DNA of 64,000 nt from Levilactobacillus huananensis (GCF_003946145.1 NZ_RHOC01000008.1:35317-99316), one strand, 5' to 3'; positions 6,469 to 15,949 are shown, numbered from the stretch's first letter. Program-made: numbers and translations. The notes: generated from the sequence alone by a model not told the origin.

Positions 6469-8673
6469 TTAACTGACTTTTTCTAATGAAATGAGCTTGC
6501 CATTAACACTGACACCATACGTCGGAATTGGACCGCTGATAACCGTGACATTGGTCGTCGTCGCCGTCAGATCGATTTCTAAGACGCTCTCCGCAATCTT
6601 CATCCGATAGGTCAGTCGTTGCAGGTTCTGAGGTAAATGATTGGTAAAGTGGACCACTTCGTCCTGAACATAGAATCCAGAGAACCCGGCCACAAGGGCC
6701 AACCAGCTCCCCCCCAGATTTGCCAGGTGTAAGCCATCCGCTGTATTCCCTTGTAAGTTCACCAAGTCCATTCTAGCGGTATCCATGAAGTACTTGTAGG
6801 CCTTCTCTCGGTCATCCATGCGGGCCGCCAAAATGCTGAAGATCGACCGCGACAGAGAAGAATCATGCGTCGTGACACCTTCGTAATAGCGATATTCCCG
6901 TTTCAGTTCCTCAGTCGTCAGATCCTCTGGGAAGAGGTATTCTGCCAACAGCGTATCGGCTTGCTTAGCCACCTGATAACGATAGATCGTCAATGGGTGG
7001 TAGTGCAATAGTAGCGGGAAGTTATCCGGCGTCGACCGGTCCTTAGGCCAGCGTGGCTTGTCGAGAAAACTATCATCCTGCTCGTTAATCTTAAGATCGG
7101 GGCTGTATGGCAGATAGACGTGGTCAGCCAGATTCTGATAAACAGCCAGATCGGACTCACTGACACCAAAACTGTCCAAGCTCCCTGGCGACCGTTTCTG
7201 AATCTCACGAGCCAGATCAACGACTAGCTGAAAGTTATGCTTGGCCAACCGGTTCGTATAGTAATTATTGTTGACCAAGGCCGTGTATTCGTCGGGCCCC
7301 GTCACGGTGTGAAACTCAAATCGACTTTCAGTGCCAATCTGTTGCCAAGATCCAAAATCCTCCCAAAAACGAGCGGTCTCGAGAACCATTTCAAATCCAC
7401 ATTGCAAGATGAAATCCAGATCGCGAGTGATCTCGTAGTACTTGCCAACCGCGTAAGCAATATCCGCATCAATATGGTATTGCGCGGTTCCAGCTGGAAA
7501 GTATGGCGATGCCTCTTCACCATTAATCGTCCGCCAAGCAAACAGCGCCCCCTGACTGGCACCCAAGGTATGCGCCCGTTCTCTGGCCTTAGGTAGAATC
7601 TGATAACGGTAAACCAGAAGTTGTCGTGCCATCTGTTGATTGGTGTAGATGAAGTACGGTAGCATGTACATTTCTGTATCCCAGAAATAGTGACCTTCAT
7701 AACCAGAGCCGCTCAGGCCCTTAGCGGCGATATTGGTGCGACCATCCCGCCCTGCAGCTTGATTCAGTTGGAAGATATTGTAGTGAATGGCCAAATCCAA
7801 CTCATCATTTCCTTCAACGGCAACTTCACTGCGTTGCCAGACGTCTTGCCAAAAATTCTGGCTGTCTGATGTTAACGCATCTAGCGACGTCGCGACGAAC
7901 ATAGCGGACGGATCAATCGTATTCTGCCGGCTAATGTCACCCACATAAGCTTCATACTCCAACGTATGTGGTTGCCGGTCGCTGAGATCAACTGGCTGTT
8001 GCAAGAGACTTGCTTGCGCCGTTAATAAGCCCAGATATAGGGTCACCGCCTGCTTTGTATTGTGGGTCTTGACATGGTAACGTTGCAGGTCGTTGGCCAA
8101 GAAGGTTGTTTCACAGATTGGGACACCAGCTAATCGCGTCTTGCGCGGATCAGCCGAGCTAATGGCCTCTGCTTCGGCAGGTACCGCAATCGATTTGCTA
8201 ACGAGCAACCCGCCAGCGTAATTGCCTGGCGCAAAGGTATACCCGATCGCCCAAAAGTTTGAACGGCTCTGTCCAATCACCGAGGTGACCGTCAGATTAA
8301 CCGTTTCCCCCTGCTCAGTACTCATCAAATAATCTTCGACAAGCTTTCCATTGCTCAGGTCCAAATCCGTCGCCGTACGTTTACTCCGTGTAAAATGGTG
8401 ACCCGTATTCGTCGTCACATGGACATGTCGCAAATCTGGTAAATTCAGAATAGTTTGATGCTTCTGAGCATAGCCGACCCCCGCCTCACCATAGGTAATA
8501 GGGGCAGTCTCATAGAACCCATTGATTAACGTCCCTGAAATTGGATTCCCGTTAATCGGATCGTTGGCTCGAACACCAAAGTGACCGTTCCCCAACGAAA
8601 AGATCGTTTCCAAATATTCCGGCCGCTGATCAGAAACGTCTTGTAAAGTTAAGTGATAATCTCGTAAGTTCAC
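6469..8673 (-). CDS. GH65 family disaccharide phosphorylase
   Basis: A 734-residue protein of full GH65 length: an N-terminal beta-sandwich, an (alpha/alpha)6 barrel with GHYFWDTEMYMLPYF (~330), HIDADIAYAVGKYYE (~405) and the catalytic-acid motif TGPDEYTALVNNNYY (Glu in PDEY, ~460), then THDSSLSRS and TADGLHLANLGGSW near the phosphate site. GH65 enzymes split alpha-glucosides with phosphate to give beta-glucose-1-phosphate. The N-terminus (IFSLGNGHFGVRAND) is unlike classic Lactobacillus maltose phosphorylase and nearer to kojibiose, nigerose or glucosyl-glycerol enzymes, so the substrate is open. The GTG start at 8673 has GGGGGGAGA upstream. No beta-phosphoglucomutase gene is next to it. Confidence 0.88.
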   Translation of the reverse strand: MNLRDYHLTLQDVSDQRPEYLETIFSLGNGHFGVRANDPINGNPISGTLINGFYETAPITYGEAGVGYAQKHQTILNLPDLRHVHVTTNTGHHFTRSKRTATDLDLSNGKLVEDYLMSTEQGETVNLTVTSVIGQSRSNFWAIGYTFAPGNYAGGLLVSKSIAVPAEAEAISSADPRKTRLAGVPICETTFLANDLQRYHVKTHNTKQAVTLYLGLLTAQASLLQQPVDLSDRQPHTLEYEAYVGDISRQNTIDPSAMFVATSLDALTSDSQNFWQDVWQRSEVAVEGNDELDLAIHYNIFQLNQAAGRDGRTNIAAKGLSGSGYEGHYFWDTEMYMLPYFIYTNQQMARQLLVYRYQILPKARERAHTLGASQGALFAWRTINGEEASPYFPAGTAQYHIDADIAYAVGKYYEITRDLDFILQCGFEMVLETARFWEDFGSWQQIGTESRFEFHTVTGPDEYTALVNNNYYTNRLAKHNFQLVVDLAREIQKRSPGSLDSFGVSESDLAVYQNLADHVYLPYSPDLKINEQDDSFLDKPRWPKDRSTPDNFPLLLHYHPLTIYRYQVAKQADTLLAEYLFPEDLTTEELKREYRYYEGVTTHDSSLSRSIFSILAARMDDREKAYKYFMDTARMDLVNLQGNTADGLHLANLGGSWLALVAGFSGFYVQDEVVHFTNHLPQNLQRLTYRMKIAESVLEIDLTATTTNVTVISGPIPTYGVSVNGKLISLEKVS

Positions 8674-8702
8674 ACTGATCTCCCCCCAATGTTGCCTATA
8701 CT

Positions 8703-9755
8703 TTAGATCAACTTTGCCGCCGAGCGCAAGGCGTCTTGAACAGCTGGTACGTTCCCAGTGAAGTTCAGGAAGGCATGGCTGATCCCACCGTAACAGAAGT
8801 AATTGGCGTCCTCATTAGCCCGACCAACTTGCTGGATGAAGGCCTCACCCTGCAAACGGAATGGATCATATTCGCCGACCAAAAGAGTCGTGTGCTTAAA
8901 CATCTGGGGGTTAGCCAGTAGTGGCGACAGAAGTGGTGCCGTCAGATCCAACGGCTGATCCGCCACATAGTAGCCACTCATAATCGTATCGAGTTGCTCA
9001 AATAGCTGATAACTCCGATGCAAGGCGTGCCGCTGTTCCGACACGATGTCGATGCGACTGTCGTCCCACAACTCGCCATCCAGATCCGATCCCTGGATCA
9101 CGGTTGGATAGAATAGCATGTGCGAGGCAATCGTGCAGATGCCCATGGAGTGACAAAGCTGACTGACCGCCAAGGCAATTGATCCCCCGGCCGAATCACC
9201 ACCCAATGAGATGTGGTGATAGTCCTTGGTCATGGCGGCCACCACGGCCAAACCATCCAAGATACCCGCTGGATAAGGTTGTTCCGGTGCTAAAGCGTAG
9301 TCCACGTTATAGACCACACAATTTGCCTGCTCTGCGACATACTTCAGTGCCAGTAAAACATCTTCTGGCGTGCCACCATAATAAGCCCCTCCATGGAAAT
9401 AAATGAGAGCCTTATCTGCCGTCAAGTGGTCCATCCGCGCAATTCGAATGACGCGAACTCGTCGATTCATCGCGACAATCTGTTGCATCTCAACCTTCAT
9501 ATCGACGGTCGTCAAATCCTTTTGCCCAGAGGTTTCTGTCCCTTGCCGCAGGCTAAAAAGATCGGATGGCAAGTGTGGATTTTCTTCAATTGAGGCGACC
9601 GTCTCCCAGACTAAGGGTTCAAACGTATGCAGTGGTTCACGGTCCTTAATCCATTTGGTCACACCATCTTCGACATAGGTGGCTGTCATGCTTTTTAACC
9701 GACGTAATTCGTCTGCATACCCCAGAGATTGCTTGGTTGTTGTGTCATTCAACAT
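8703..9755 (-). CDS. HSL-family alpha/beta hydrolase (esterase)
   Basis: A 350-residue hydrolase of the hormone-sensitive lipase family. Oxyanion motif YFHGGAYYGG (~120), nucleophile elbow GGDSAGGS (Ser ~185), acid residue in GEYDPFR (~300) and histidine in GGISHAF (~330) make a complete triad. The ATG at 9755 follows GAGAGGGG. It lies between a GPH sugar symporter and a GH65 phosphorylase, 29 bp before the latter. It may remove acyl groups from an imported glucoside so that the phosphorylase can act; that is inferred from the neighbours. Confidence 0.8.
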   Translation of the reverse strand: MLNDTTTKQSLGYADELRRLKSMTATYVEDGVTKWIKDREPLHTFEPLVWETVASIEENPHLPSDLFSLRQGTETSGQKDLTTVDMKVEMQQIVAMNRRVRVIRIARMDHLTADKALIYFHGGAYYGGTPEDVLLALKYVAEQANCVVYNVDYALAPEQPYPAGILDGLAVVAAMTKDYHHISLGGDSAGGSIALAVSQLCHSMGICTIASHMLFYPTVIQGSDLDGELWDDSRIDIVSEQRHALHRSYQLFEQLDTIMSGYYVADQPLDLTAPLLSPLLANPQMFKHTTLLVGEYDPFRLQGEAFIQQVGRANEDANYFCYGGISHAFLNFTGNVPAVQDALRSAAKLI

Positions 9756-9831
9756 GATGATTACCCCTCTCATAAGATAACCCGGCAATGGATCAGTGAT
9801 TCCCCCAGATCCCCTGACGGGTCAAAGATTA

Positions 9832-11214
9832 TTAAGCTTCTTCGTGTTCTAATTCAGCCTTTTCTTGTTCGGCCTTTAACGCCGCAACCTTATTTTCATC
9901 CAGCTTGTAGAAGTGCAGAATAACCACAATTCCCAAGGCCAGGATGACTGGTAACCAGATAAAACTGGTACTGATAGCAGTCACCGCCTTGGCTCCTTGA
10001 ATCTTTGCTGCAGCACTGAAGCCACCCCAGGAAAGAATCCAGCCGGCTAAGAAACCACCAAATCCCATCCCTAACTTAGCCCCAACCATTGGGACAGAAG
10101 ACAGAATTCCGGGTTCATCAATCCGCAGCTCAGTCCGAGCATATTCTACCGTATCCGCAATCATCACGAAAGCAATCGAGAAGGCAGCCCCCATGGCGAT
10201 CGTAGCGATGATGTTTCCCGCAAAAAGGAAGAAAAGATTCTTGTGTAACAGTCCAATTGGCATGATAGCTTCTCCAATAGCGAAGGTAACCATGGCGACA
10301 ATCATGACGTACTTGTGTCGCATAATTTTACTTAAGAATGGCACTGACAGGTTCCCAATAACAGCCACAATGACTAAGCCGTTAAACAACCCAATCATAT
10401 CTGTCCGACGATAAACGTAGGTTAAATAGTACACCGCCGTTTGCATCCGAATAACCCAGAAGGTCTGTAAGAGGATAAAACTCAGACTCAGCAGAACCCA
10501 AGGTTTGTTCTTCGCAGCCCCTTTCAAGGATTCCCAAACACCCAGGTGACCCTTGATGGCTTCGCCTTCATTCTTCGATTCTACAATTGGCTTCTCCTTC
10601 AAATTAGCGAAGGCCCCGAAGAATAGAACCATGATGGCAACCCCAATCATGGCCGCCCAAATGGTCCACCCACGTTGCGCATTCTTACCACCCAGAAATG
10701 CGACCATTGGCAGTGAAACGGCCCCGATAACGGCCGTCCCGATGTTGGTCATAACCATCCGGGCACTGGCTAAATTTGTCCGTTCATCTGGGTCGGACGT
10801 CAAACTCGGCAGGATAGCCGTGATAGGCGTATTAGCGCCAGAATAAACCAAACTGAACAGGGTGTAAATGACGGCAATCCAAGTTAACTGAAAAGCCTTG
10901 TTTCCCCCGAACGAAGGGTTAAAGAATAGCAGAATCGTCAAAATTCCCAGTGGAATCCCAAACCATAAGAAGTAAGGCCGAGATTTTCCGTACTTCGAGT
11001 GGGTGTGGTCGATCAAGAAGCCATAAACCACCCCATCAAACGCGTCAATACACCGAACGACCAGGAATAATGTCCCCACGAATGCTGGTGAAATGCCCAT
11101 GACCGTGGTGTAGTAGAACAAGAGATAAAGCCCAACGATCTGCCAAATCAGGTTACCAGCCATATCCGTCGCGCCATAGAAGAAACGCTGTTTCCAGATC
11201 TGTAACTTACTCAT
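9832..11214 (-). CDS. GPH-family glycoside/cation symporter
   Basis: A 460-residue protein with about 12 membrane helices and GPH signatures (FYGATDMAGNLIWQIVGLYL at the start, then DAFDGVVYGFLIDHTHSKYGKSRPY, where Asp residues couple the cation). The C-terminus is short and acidic and lacks an EIIA domain. The start is set at the ATG 11214, behind GGGGGAGGG; an open frame 27 codons longer lacks a ribosome site. It is the first gene of the disaccharide operon. A cre/LacI-type palindrome sits ~40 bp upstream of the start. Confidence 0.85.
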   Translation of the reverse strand: MSKLQIWKQRFFYGATDMAGNLIWQIVGLYLLFYYTTVMGISPAFVGTLFLVVRCIDAFDGVVYGFLIDHTHSKYGKSRPYFLWFGIPLGILTILLFFNPSFGGNKAFQLTWIAVIYTLFSLVYSGANTPITAILPSLTSDPDERTNLASARMVMTNIGTAVIGAVSLPMVAFLGGKNAQRGWTIWAAMIGVAIMVLFFGAFANLKEKPIVESKNEGEAIKGHLGVWESLKGAAKNKPWVLLSLSFILLQTFWVIRMQTAVYYLTYVYRRTDMIGLFNGLVIVAVIGNLSVPFLSKIMRHKYVMIVAMVTFAIGEAIMPIGLLHKNLFFLFAGNIIATIAMGAAFSIAFVMIADTVEYARTELRIDEPGILSSVPMVGAKLGMGFGGFLAGWILSWGGFSAAAKIQGAKAVTAISTSFIWLPVILALGIVVILHFYKLDENKVAALKAEQEKAELEHEEA

Positions 11215-11252
11215 AATAAAACCCTCCCCCAAATATTTTGATCCGCTCAACT

Positions 11253-11266
11253 TGTAACCGCTTACA
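11253..11266. promoter_or_regulatory. cre or LacI-type operator of the disaccharide operon
   Basis: TGTAACCGCTTACA is a palindrome with a central CG, fitting cre (TGTAANCGNTTACA). It sits just upstream of the symporter gene, beside a TATGCT-like -10. CcpA or the LacI regulator at 1009 could bind it. Confidence 0.6.
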
Positions 11267-11521
11267 TATATAGCATACTGGACCGCTGTCCCCACGTGAA
11301 TCCCGATACTTTGCCAACCACTTACCTTTTCTAACCTAAGTGACCGATCTGTGAGGATCCACTGTCAGCTTGACAAACGAACCTAGTTACCGCCCTCATA
11401 ATACCCGATAACTTACTGGATAACTGGTGATGGGACTTAATTAGTAACGCTTCCTAACTCACCCTTATAGTCCAAATTAAAAGCCCAGAACGCCAAGTCC
11501 TAGGCCTAATCGACTATCGCA

Positions 11522-12037
11522 TTACCAATTGTCAAAATCCCAATCCTGAATATCTGCTGCCGTGAAAGCTTGAAGTGCAATTCCCGTAAGTTCCTGTAAT
11601 TGGCGTGCTTGTTTTTCCGGCAGGTTCACCACGGCGTAGCCTTCGTGACCCAAAGCAGCCAAGACCCAATGACCATTCAAATAGAAGGTTAGATCCGATG
11701 GCAATTGATCCGGACTTTCCGAATCTCCACGGCCACCCCATTCGTAGAGACTCGTTGCCGAACGTTTTAGAACACGCGTCGTCGCACTGTTACAGGCAAC
11801 TTGAAAAACCGTGATACCATGGTGCCGCAGACTATCATTCATCGCATTGCGCGTCACCTGACGAGTCTTTAAAATATCAGGTTTCAACTGCGTCATAACG
11901 TGCTGGTAGGAGGCCGCATATGGCACCCCACCGATATTATAGTGTGAAAGTTCAATATAGTCGGTATGTTCACCAAGTACCTGAATCAATCGTCGATACA
12001 CCTGTCCCGCTGGATTCGTTAACACGTGATAATACAT
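11522..12037 (-). CDS. Conserved hypothetical protein cotranscribed with padR
   Basis: A 171-residue soluble protein that I do not recognise. It has no signal peptide or membrane helix; notable segments are LSHYNIGGVPYAASYQ, FQVACNSATTRVLKRSATSLYEWGG and a short acidic end (DIQDWDFDNW). The start has GAGGGG upstream. It follows padR by 11 bp, so both are made from one message. The link to phenolic acid response is by position only. Confidence 0.7.
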   Translation of the reverse strand: MYYHVLTNPAGQVYRRLIQVLGEHTDYIELSHYNIGGVPYAASYQHVMTQLKPDILKTRQVTRNAMNDSLRHHGITVFQVACNSATTRVLKRSATSLYEWGGRGDSESPDQLPSDLTFYLNGHWVLAALGHEGYAVVNLPEKQARQLQELTGIALQAFTAADIQDWDFDNW

Positions 12038-12048
12038 GGTCTACCCCT

Positions 12049-12594
12049 CTAATCTGTTAGGTATTTGGTCAACCACGCCACATAATCTCGTTCCCGTTCG
12101 ATGGCATGATCCAGAATCAAATAGTGGCCGTATGCCTGTTCCTTAGCGTCATCTGTTGAAAAGACCGTTTTACGGCGACTCTCCAAATGATCAAGTTGGG
12201 TCTGATGCAGACGCAATTGTTCGCGCAACATTGGCTGAATTCGGGGGTCCGTATCCGTTTTGATAAAGTACAGTTTAAGAATAAATTCATCCTTGCTGGG
12301 CGTCAATTCTGGCGAAGGTTCGCTGACCCACGCCACTAGCTTATCATGTCCACTGGGTGTGAGCGTATACTGCTTCTTGGCCAGTTTTTCGCCCGCAACC
12401 GTATCCTCGTGGGTAATTTCTCCCGCCGCTTCCATTCGTCGTAATAACGGGTAAATTTGGCTGTGCTGGGCCTGCCAGAATTCCCCAATCTCATTTTCAA
12501 ATGCCTTGGCCAAGTCGTAGCCGGTCTGTGGTCGCTGATTCAGTAACCCCAAAATAATATATTGTAGTCGATTTCGCTGTCCGATACTGGCCAT
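12049..12594 (-). CDS. padR: PadR-family repressor of phenolic acid decarboxylase
   Basis: A 181-residue PadR protein. Residues ~10-85 form the winged helix (LQYIILGLLNQRPQTGYDLAKAFE, then HSQIYPLLRRMEAAGEI), followed by the C-terminal dimerisation helices (vinculin-like PadR domain). It is divergent from padC, with a clear operator in between. Phenolic acids such as p-coumarate release it from DNA in related bacteria. The only in-frame start has its AGGGGG directly touching the ATG, unusually close for a ribosome site. Confidence 0.9.
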   Translation of the reverse strand: MASIGQRNRLQYIILGLLNQRPQTGYDLAKAFENEIGEFWQAQHSQIYPLLRRMEAAGEITHEDTVAGEKLAKKQYTLTPSGHDKLVAWVSEPSPELTPSKDEFILKLYFIKTDTDPRIQPMLREQLRLHQTQLDHLESRRKTVFSTDDAKEQAYGHYLILDHAIERERDYVAWLTKYLTD

Positions 12595-12664
12595 CCCCCT
12601 TGATTTCGCGCGGTTTACTTACTTTCATTGAACCAGTTTCGCCGCCAAACATCAAGAAAAATTG

Positions 12665-12693
12665 TTGACAGCACGTGCCGATCGTCTTATAGT
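12665..12693 (+). promoter_or_regulatory. padC promoter
   Basis: TTGACA (12665-12670) and TATAGT (12688-12693) with a 17-bp spacer, followed by the PadR operator. Confidence 0.8.
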
Positions 12694-12709
12694 AATTCCA
12701 TCGACTTAA

Positions 12710-12729
12710 ACATGTAATTAATTACATGT
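12710..12729. promoter_or_regulatory. PadR operator
   Basis: A perfect 20-bp palindrome, ACATGTAATTAATTACATGT, flanked by AA and TT, lies 17 bp downstream of the padC -10 box, across the start region of transcription. It matches the ATGTAA-N-TTACAT pattern known for PadR. Confidence 0.85.
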
Positions 12730-12761
12730 TTTAAATATCATAATTTAAGGAGTGGCGACAC

Positions 12762-13298
12762 ATGACGAAACAATTCAAAACCCTTGACGACTTCTTGGGA
12801 ACTCACTTTATCTACACCTACGACAATGGTTGGGAATACGAATGGTACGCTAAGAACGACCACACCGTTGACTACCGGATCCACGGCGGCATGGTTGCCG
12901 GCCGTTGGGTAACCGATCAAGAGGCCAACATCGTCATGCTGACCGAAGGCATCTACAAGGTTGCTTGGACAGAACCAACTGGGACCGACGTGGCCCTGGA
13001 TTTCCTGCCTAACGAAAATAAGGTCAACGGCACGATCTTCTTCCCCAAGTGGGTTCAAGAACATCCTGAAATCACGGTAACTTACCAAAACGAACACATC
13101 GACGTCATGGAAGCCGCTCGGGAAAAGTACGCGACTTATCCTAAGATGGTCGTTCCTGAATTCGCCACCATCACTTACATTGGTGACGCTGGTCAGAACA
13201 ACGAAGACGTTATCGACGAAGCCCCTTATGCTGGCTTACCTGACGAAATCCGCGATGGCCGATACTTCGATAGCGACTACAAACGGGTAAACAAGTAG
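12762..13298 (+). CDS. padC: Phenolic acid decarboxylase
   Basis: A 178-residue enzyme of the usual PAD length with the family core: [31 protein letters not shown] and [18 protein letters not shown]. The lipocalin-like barrel binds p-coumaric, ferulic or caffeic acid and releases CO2 to give 4-vinylphenols, which lowers phenolic stress. The start follows AAGGAGTGGCGAC. Codon use is strongly biased, as in highly expressed genes. It is repressed by the divergent PadR. Confidence 0.96.
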   Translation: MTKQFKTLDDFLGTHFIYTYDNGWEYEWYAKNDHTVDYRIHGGMVAGRWVTDQEANIVMLTEGIYKVAWTEPTGTDVALDFLPNENKVNGTIFFPKWVQEHPEITVTYQNEHIDVMEAAREKYATYPKMVVPEFATITYIGDAGQNNEDVIDEAPYAGLPDEIRDGRYFDSDYKRVNK

Positions 13299-13402
13299 GT
13301 CCGGCGTTAAATCGTAACGGGCCATCTGTAACGACGCTTGTTCTTAATCAAAGCCCTTGGCTGAGCACAGTTGCCGCTATAACATTGATCAAGTTCATTT
13401 AA

Positions 13403-13443
13403 AAGAATGGCGCCGTCCTCCCAAAAGGGTACACGACGCCATT
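13403..13443 (+). terminator. Likely padC terminator
   Basis: An imperfect hairpin (AATGGCG...CGCCATT with a mismatched middle) ends in TTTT about 105 bp after padC. The rest of the 13299-13645 gap holds no gene; a TATAAT at 13609-13614 probably serves the Nudix gene. Confidence 0.6.
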
Positions 13444-13645
13444 TTGATATTCTCAATTAAAGCCAACCCTTTCGAGATATTGCAGGGATCATCTTAGATA
13501 CTGACTATCCTGTGAGCTTCTTGATGGGTTTCCTTCTAGCGGCTATGACTATCGTGACCACCTAACGTGTTCCCCGCCATACCACTCTTGCTGGAACGAC
13601 CTTGCGCTATAATGAACGTAACTCTTCGAGAAAGGTGGTCATCCC

Positions 13646-14107
13646 ATGGCCAATTACATTCAAGAAATCCGACAACTGGTCGGTCATCGTCCGCTCATCT
13701 TAAATGCCGCCGGGGCCATTCTGGTCAACGCTAAGCAAGAGGTGCTACTCAACCTGCGAACCGATACGCACAATTGGAGCCTCCCCGGAGGATTCCTCGA
13801 ATACGGCGAAACTTTTGACACCGCCTGCATTCGTGAATACAAAGAAGACGCTGGGATCGATGTCGAACTCATCCAACCACTGGGGATCTTCGATCAAGGC
13901 TTCACGACCTACCCTAACGGCGATCAGACCCAAGTGATTTGTCGTCTCTACCTGGTCAAACAGGTTGGCGGTCGGCCCCTTGAGACGGCTACGGACGAAA
14001 CCCTCGATCTAAAATACTTTCCGTTCGACCAGCTCCCACCCCTATTAAATCAACAGACGGCGGATATGCTAGCAGCCGGAAAAGCTTACTTTGAACAGAA
14101 TAATTAG
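13646..14107 (+). CDS. Nudix hydrolase
   Basis: A 153-residue Nudix protein. The Nudix box spans ~48-70 (GGFLEYGETFDTACIREYKE, then DAGI); the last acidic residue of the RExxEE core is Asp instead of Glu. The protein hydrolyses a nucleoside diphosphate linked to some moiety (NDP-sugar, oxidised nucleotide or similar); the substrate cannot be told from sequence. The ATG follows AGAAAGGTGG, and a strong terminator lies two bases after the stop. Confidence 0.88.
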   Translation: MANYIQEIRQLVGHRPLILNAAGAILVNAKQEVLLNLRTDTHNWSLPGGFLEYGETFDTACIREYKEDAGIDVELIQPLGIFDQGFTTYPNGDQTQVICRLYLVKQVGGRPLETATDETLDLKYFPFDQLPPLLNQQTADMLAAGKAYFEQNN

Positions 14108-14108
14108 A

Positions 14109-14144
14109 TAAATAGGGTGATGCCAATGGCATCACCCTATTTAT
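14109..14144. terminator. Bidirectional terminator
   Basis: AAATAGGGTGATGCC-AAT-GGCATCACCCTATTT is a perfect 15-bp stem between the converging Nudix and LepA-like genes. Confidence 0.88.
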
Positions 14145-14152
14145 TACGCTAT

Positions 14153-15949
14153 TTATTTTTCAAGATCCAATACGGCATTGAAAACTTCCTGTGGCAACTC
14201 AATATCACTGTGAGCGGCCTGACGCTTGTTGGCACTCTGGCGCCGCAACTGCGCAGCTTTCTTCGAGGCACTCTTCTTCTCACCGTTAGCCGCTGCATTC
14301 TTGCGCAACGGTGGTACGTCGACTCTGGCCAAGGCCTTCCCCTCAACCACCGACTGCACTGGCATCGGATAAAGCTTCCGAGGAATCACGAATTTTAACT
14401 TGTGAACCAGCTCCTGGGCAACGCGTGGGGCATCTTCGCGGTGAACTACGAACGACAGGGCATCGACTCTGGCATAGTTGACGTGCACTTCAATCTTAAC
14501 GACGTCCGCCAAATCATATCCAGCCAAAGCCGTCGTCAACGTGGCATAACCATGTGAAACGGACTTTAGCGCATTGAAGAAGTCGTAGGCAATCTCAGCA
14601 AATGGCAATTCATAGTTCAAAACCACCAGGTCACCTTGATTGTTCATATCCTGGAGCGTTCCCCGATGCTGATCGGCTAGCTTCATCACTGGCCCTAAGC
14701 TTTCGCTAGTCGTGGTAATCGTTGCTTTAGCCAGGGGTTCCTCGACAAAATCAATCTTCGAATAATCGGGAAACTTGATGGGATTATTGACAACGATCGG
14801 GTCATCGGTGTTCTTGAGATGCACGCGGTAGGTCACGTTAGGTGCAGTCGTCAAGACATCCAGCCCGTACTCATCGTGCAGACGTTCACGGATAATTTGT
14901 AAGTGAAAGATTCCTAAGAATCCACACCGGAAGCCAGCACCCAAGGCCTCGGAATTCTCCGGGCGGTAATGGAAGGACGTGTCATTTAACGCGAGCTTCT
15001 CCACGGCCAACTGGAGATCGTGATAATGATCCCCTTGCGGATAGAAACCGGCAAAGACCATTGATTGGGCTGGCTCATAGCCGGGAAGCGCCGTCTCCGT
15101 GGGATTGGCAGCCAATGTCAGGGTATCCCCTACGCGTAAGGCCTGTGGGTCCTTCAGACCAGTAACCACATACCCAACATCGCCGACTCCCAGCTGCTTA
15201 GCGGGCACCCGGGCTGGAGCAAAGATCCCAATCTCATTAGCCGCGACGGCCTGTTGGTTCGCCATCAAAACAAGGTTGTCGTTGGCCTTTAGCTGACCAT
15301 CTACCAACCGAACATAAGCAATGATCCCCTTAAAAGCATCGTATTGAGAGTCAAATACCAACGCTTTGAGTGGGGCCTTGGCATCACCGACTGGAGCAGG
15401 AATGGTCGTGTGGATGGCCTCCATCACGTCATGGACGTTCAGGCCAGTCTTAGCCGAAATTTTGAGAACGGGTACGTCCACAAATTCCGGCGAAAGGTCT
15501 CTAATCTGCGCAATCGTTCGATCGACATCGGCCGCAGCCGCATCAATCTTGTTCACAACCGGAATGACCACCAAATGGTTATCCTGGGCCAAACGAAGAT
15601 TAGCCACCGTCTGGGCCTGAACCCCTTGCGTCGCGTCGACTAAGAGAATGGCCCCATCGCTGGCGGCTAAACTTTTGGAAACCTCATAGGTAAAATCAAC
15701 GTGTCCTGGGGTATCGATAAAGTTGTATTCGTACTCCTGACCATCGTCGGCTCGATAGTAGTTCCGTACCGTTCGGGACTTGACGGTCACGCCATGTGCC
15801 TGCTCAACCTGGAGATCATCCAGCAGTTGTGCCTTACTTTGACGGTCATTAACCGTTTGCGTCTGTTCCATAATGCGATCGGCCAACGTCGACTTTCCGT
15901 GGTCGATATGCGCAATAATCGCAAAATTTCTGATGTGACTGGGATTCAT
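14153..15949 (-). CDS. Elongation factor 4 (LepA) paralogue, divergent
   Basis: A 598-residue translational GTPase of LepA length and order: G1 AHIDHGKST, G3 DTPGHVDF, G4 NKID, G5 SAKTG, then EF-G-like domains (LGAGFRCGFLGIFHLQI) and the LepA C-terminal domain (PPLRKN ... IELPQEVFNAVL). The ATG at 15949 follows AAGGAGGAG. It differs from housekeeping LepA: the switch region reads VEQAHGVTVK rather than ERERGITIK, and the normally fixed CYGGDxxRKRK loop of the tail is replaced by a shorter basic NGEKKSASKK. Thus it is likely a second, specialised copy (a lepA2 type); the housekeeping gene should be elsewhere. Confidence 0.88.
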   Translation of the reverse strand: MNPSHIRNFAIIAHIDHGKSTLADRIMEQTQTVNDRQSKAQLLDDLQVEQAHGVTVKSRTVRNYYRADDGQEYEYNFIDTPGHVDFTYEVSKSLAASDGAILLVDATQGVQAQTVANLRLAQDNHLVVIPVVNKIDAAAADVDRTIAQIRDLSPEFVDVPVLKISAKTGLNVHDVMEAIHTTIPAPVGDAKAPLKALVFDSQYDAFKGIIAYVRLVDGQLKANDNLVLMANQQAVAANEIGIFAPARVPAKQLGVGDVGYVVTGLKDPQALRVGDTLTLAANPTETALPGYEPAQSMVFAGFYPQGDHYHDLQLAVEKLALNDTSFHYRPENSEALGAGFRCGFLGIFHLQIIRERLHDEYGLDVLTTAPNVTYRVHLKNTDDPIVVNNPIKFPDYSKIDFVEEPLAKATITTTSESLGPVMKLADQHRGTLQDMNNQGDLVVLNYELPFAEIAYDFFNALKSVSHGYATLTTALAGYDLADVVKIEVHVNYARVDALSFVVHREDAPRVAQELVHKLKFVIPRKLYPMPVQSVVEGKALARVDVPPLRKNAAANGEKKSASKKAAQLRRQSANKRQAAHSDIELPQEVFNAVLDLEK

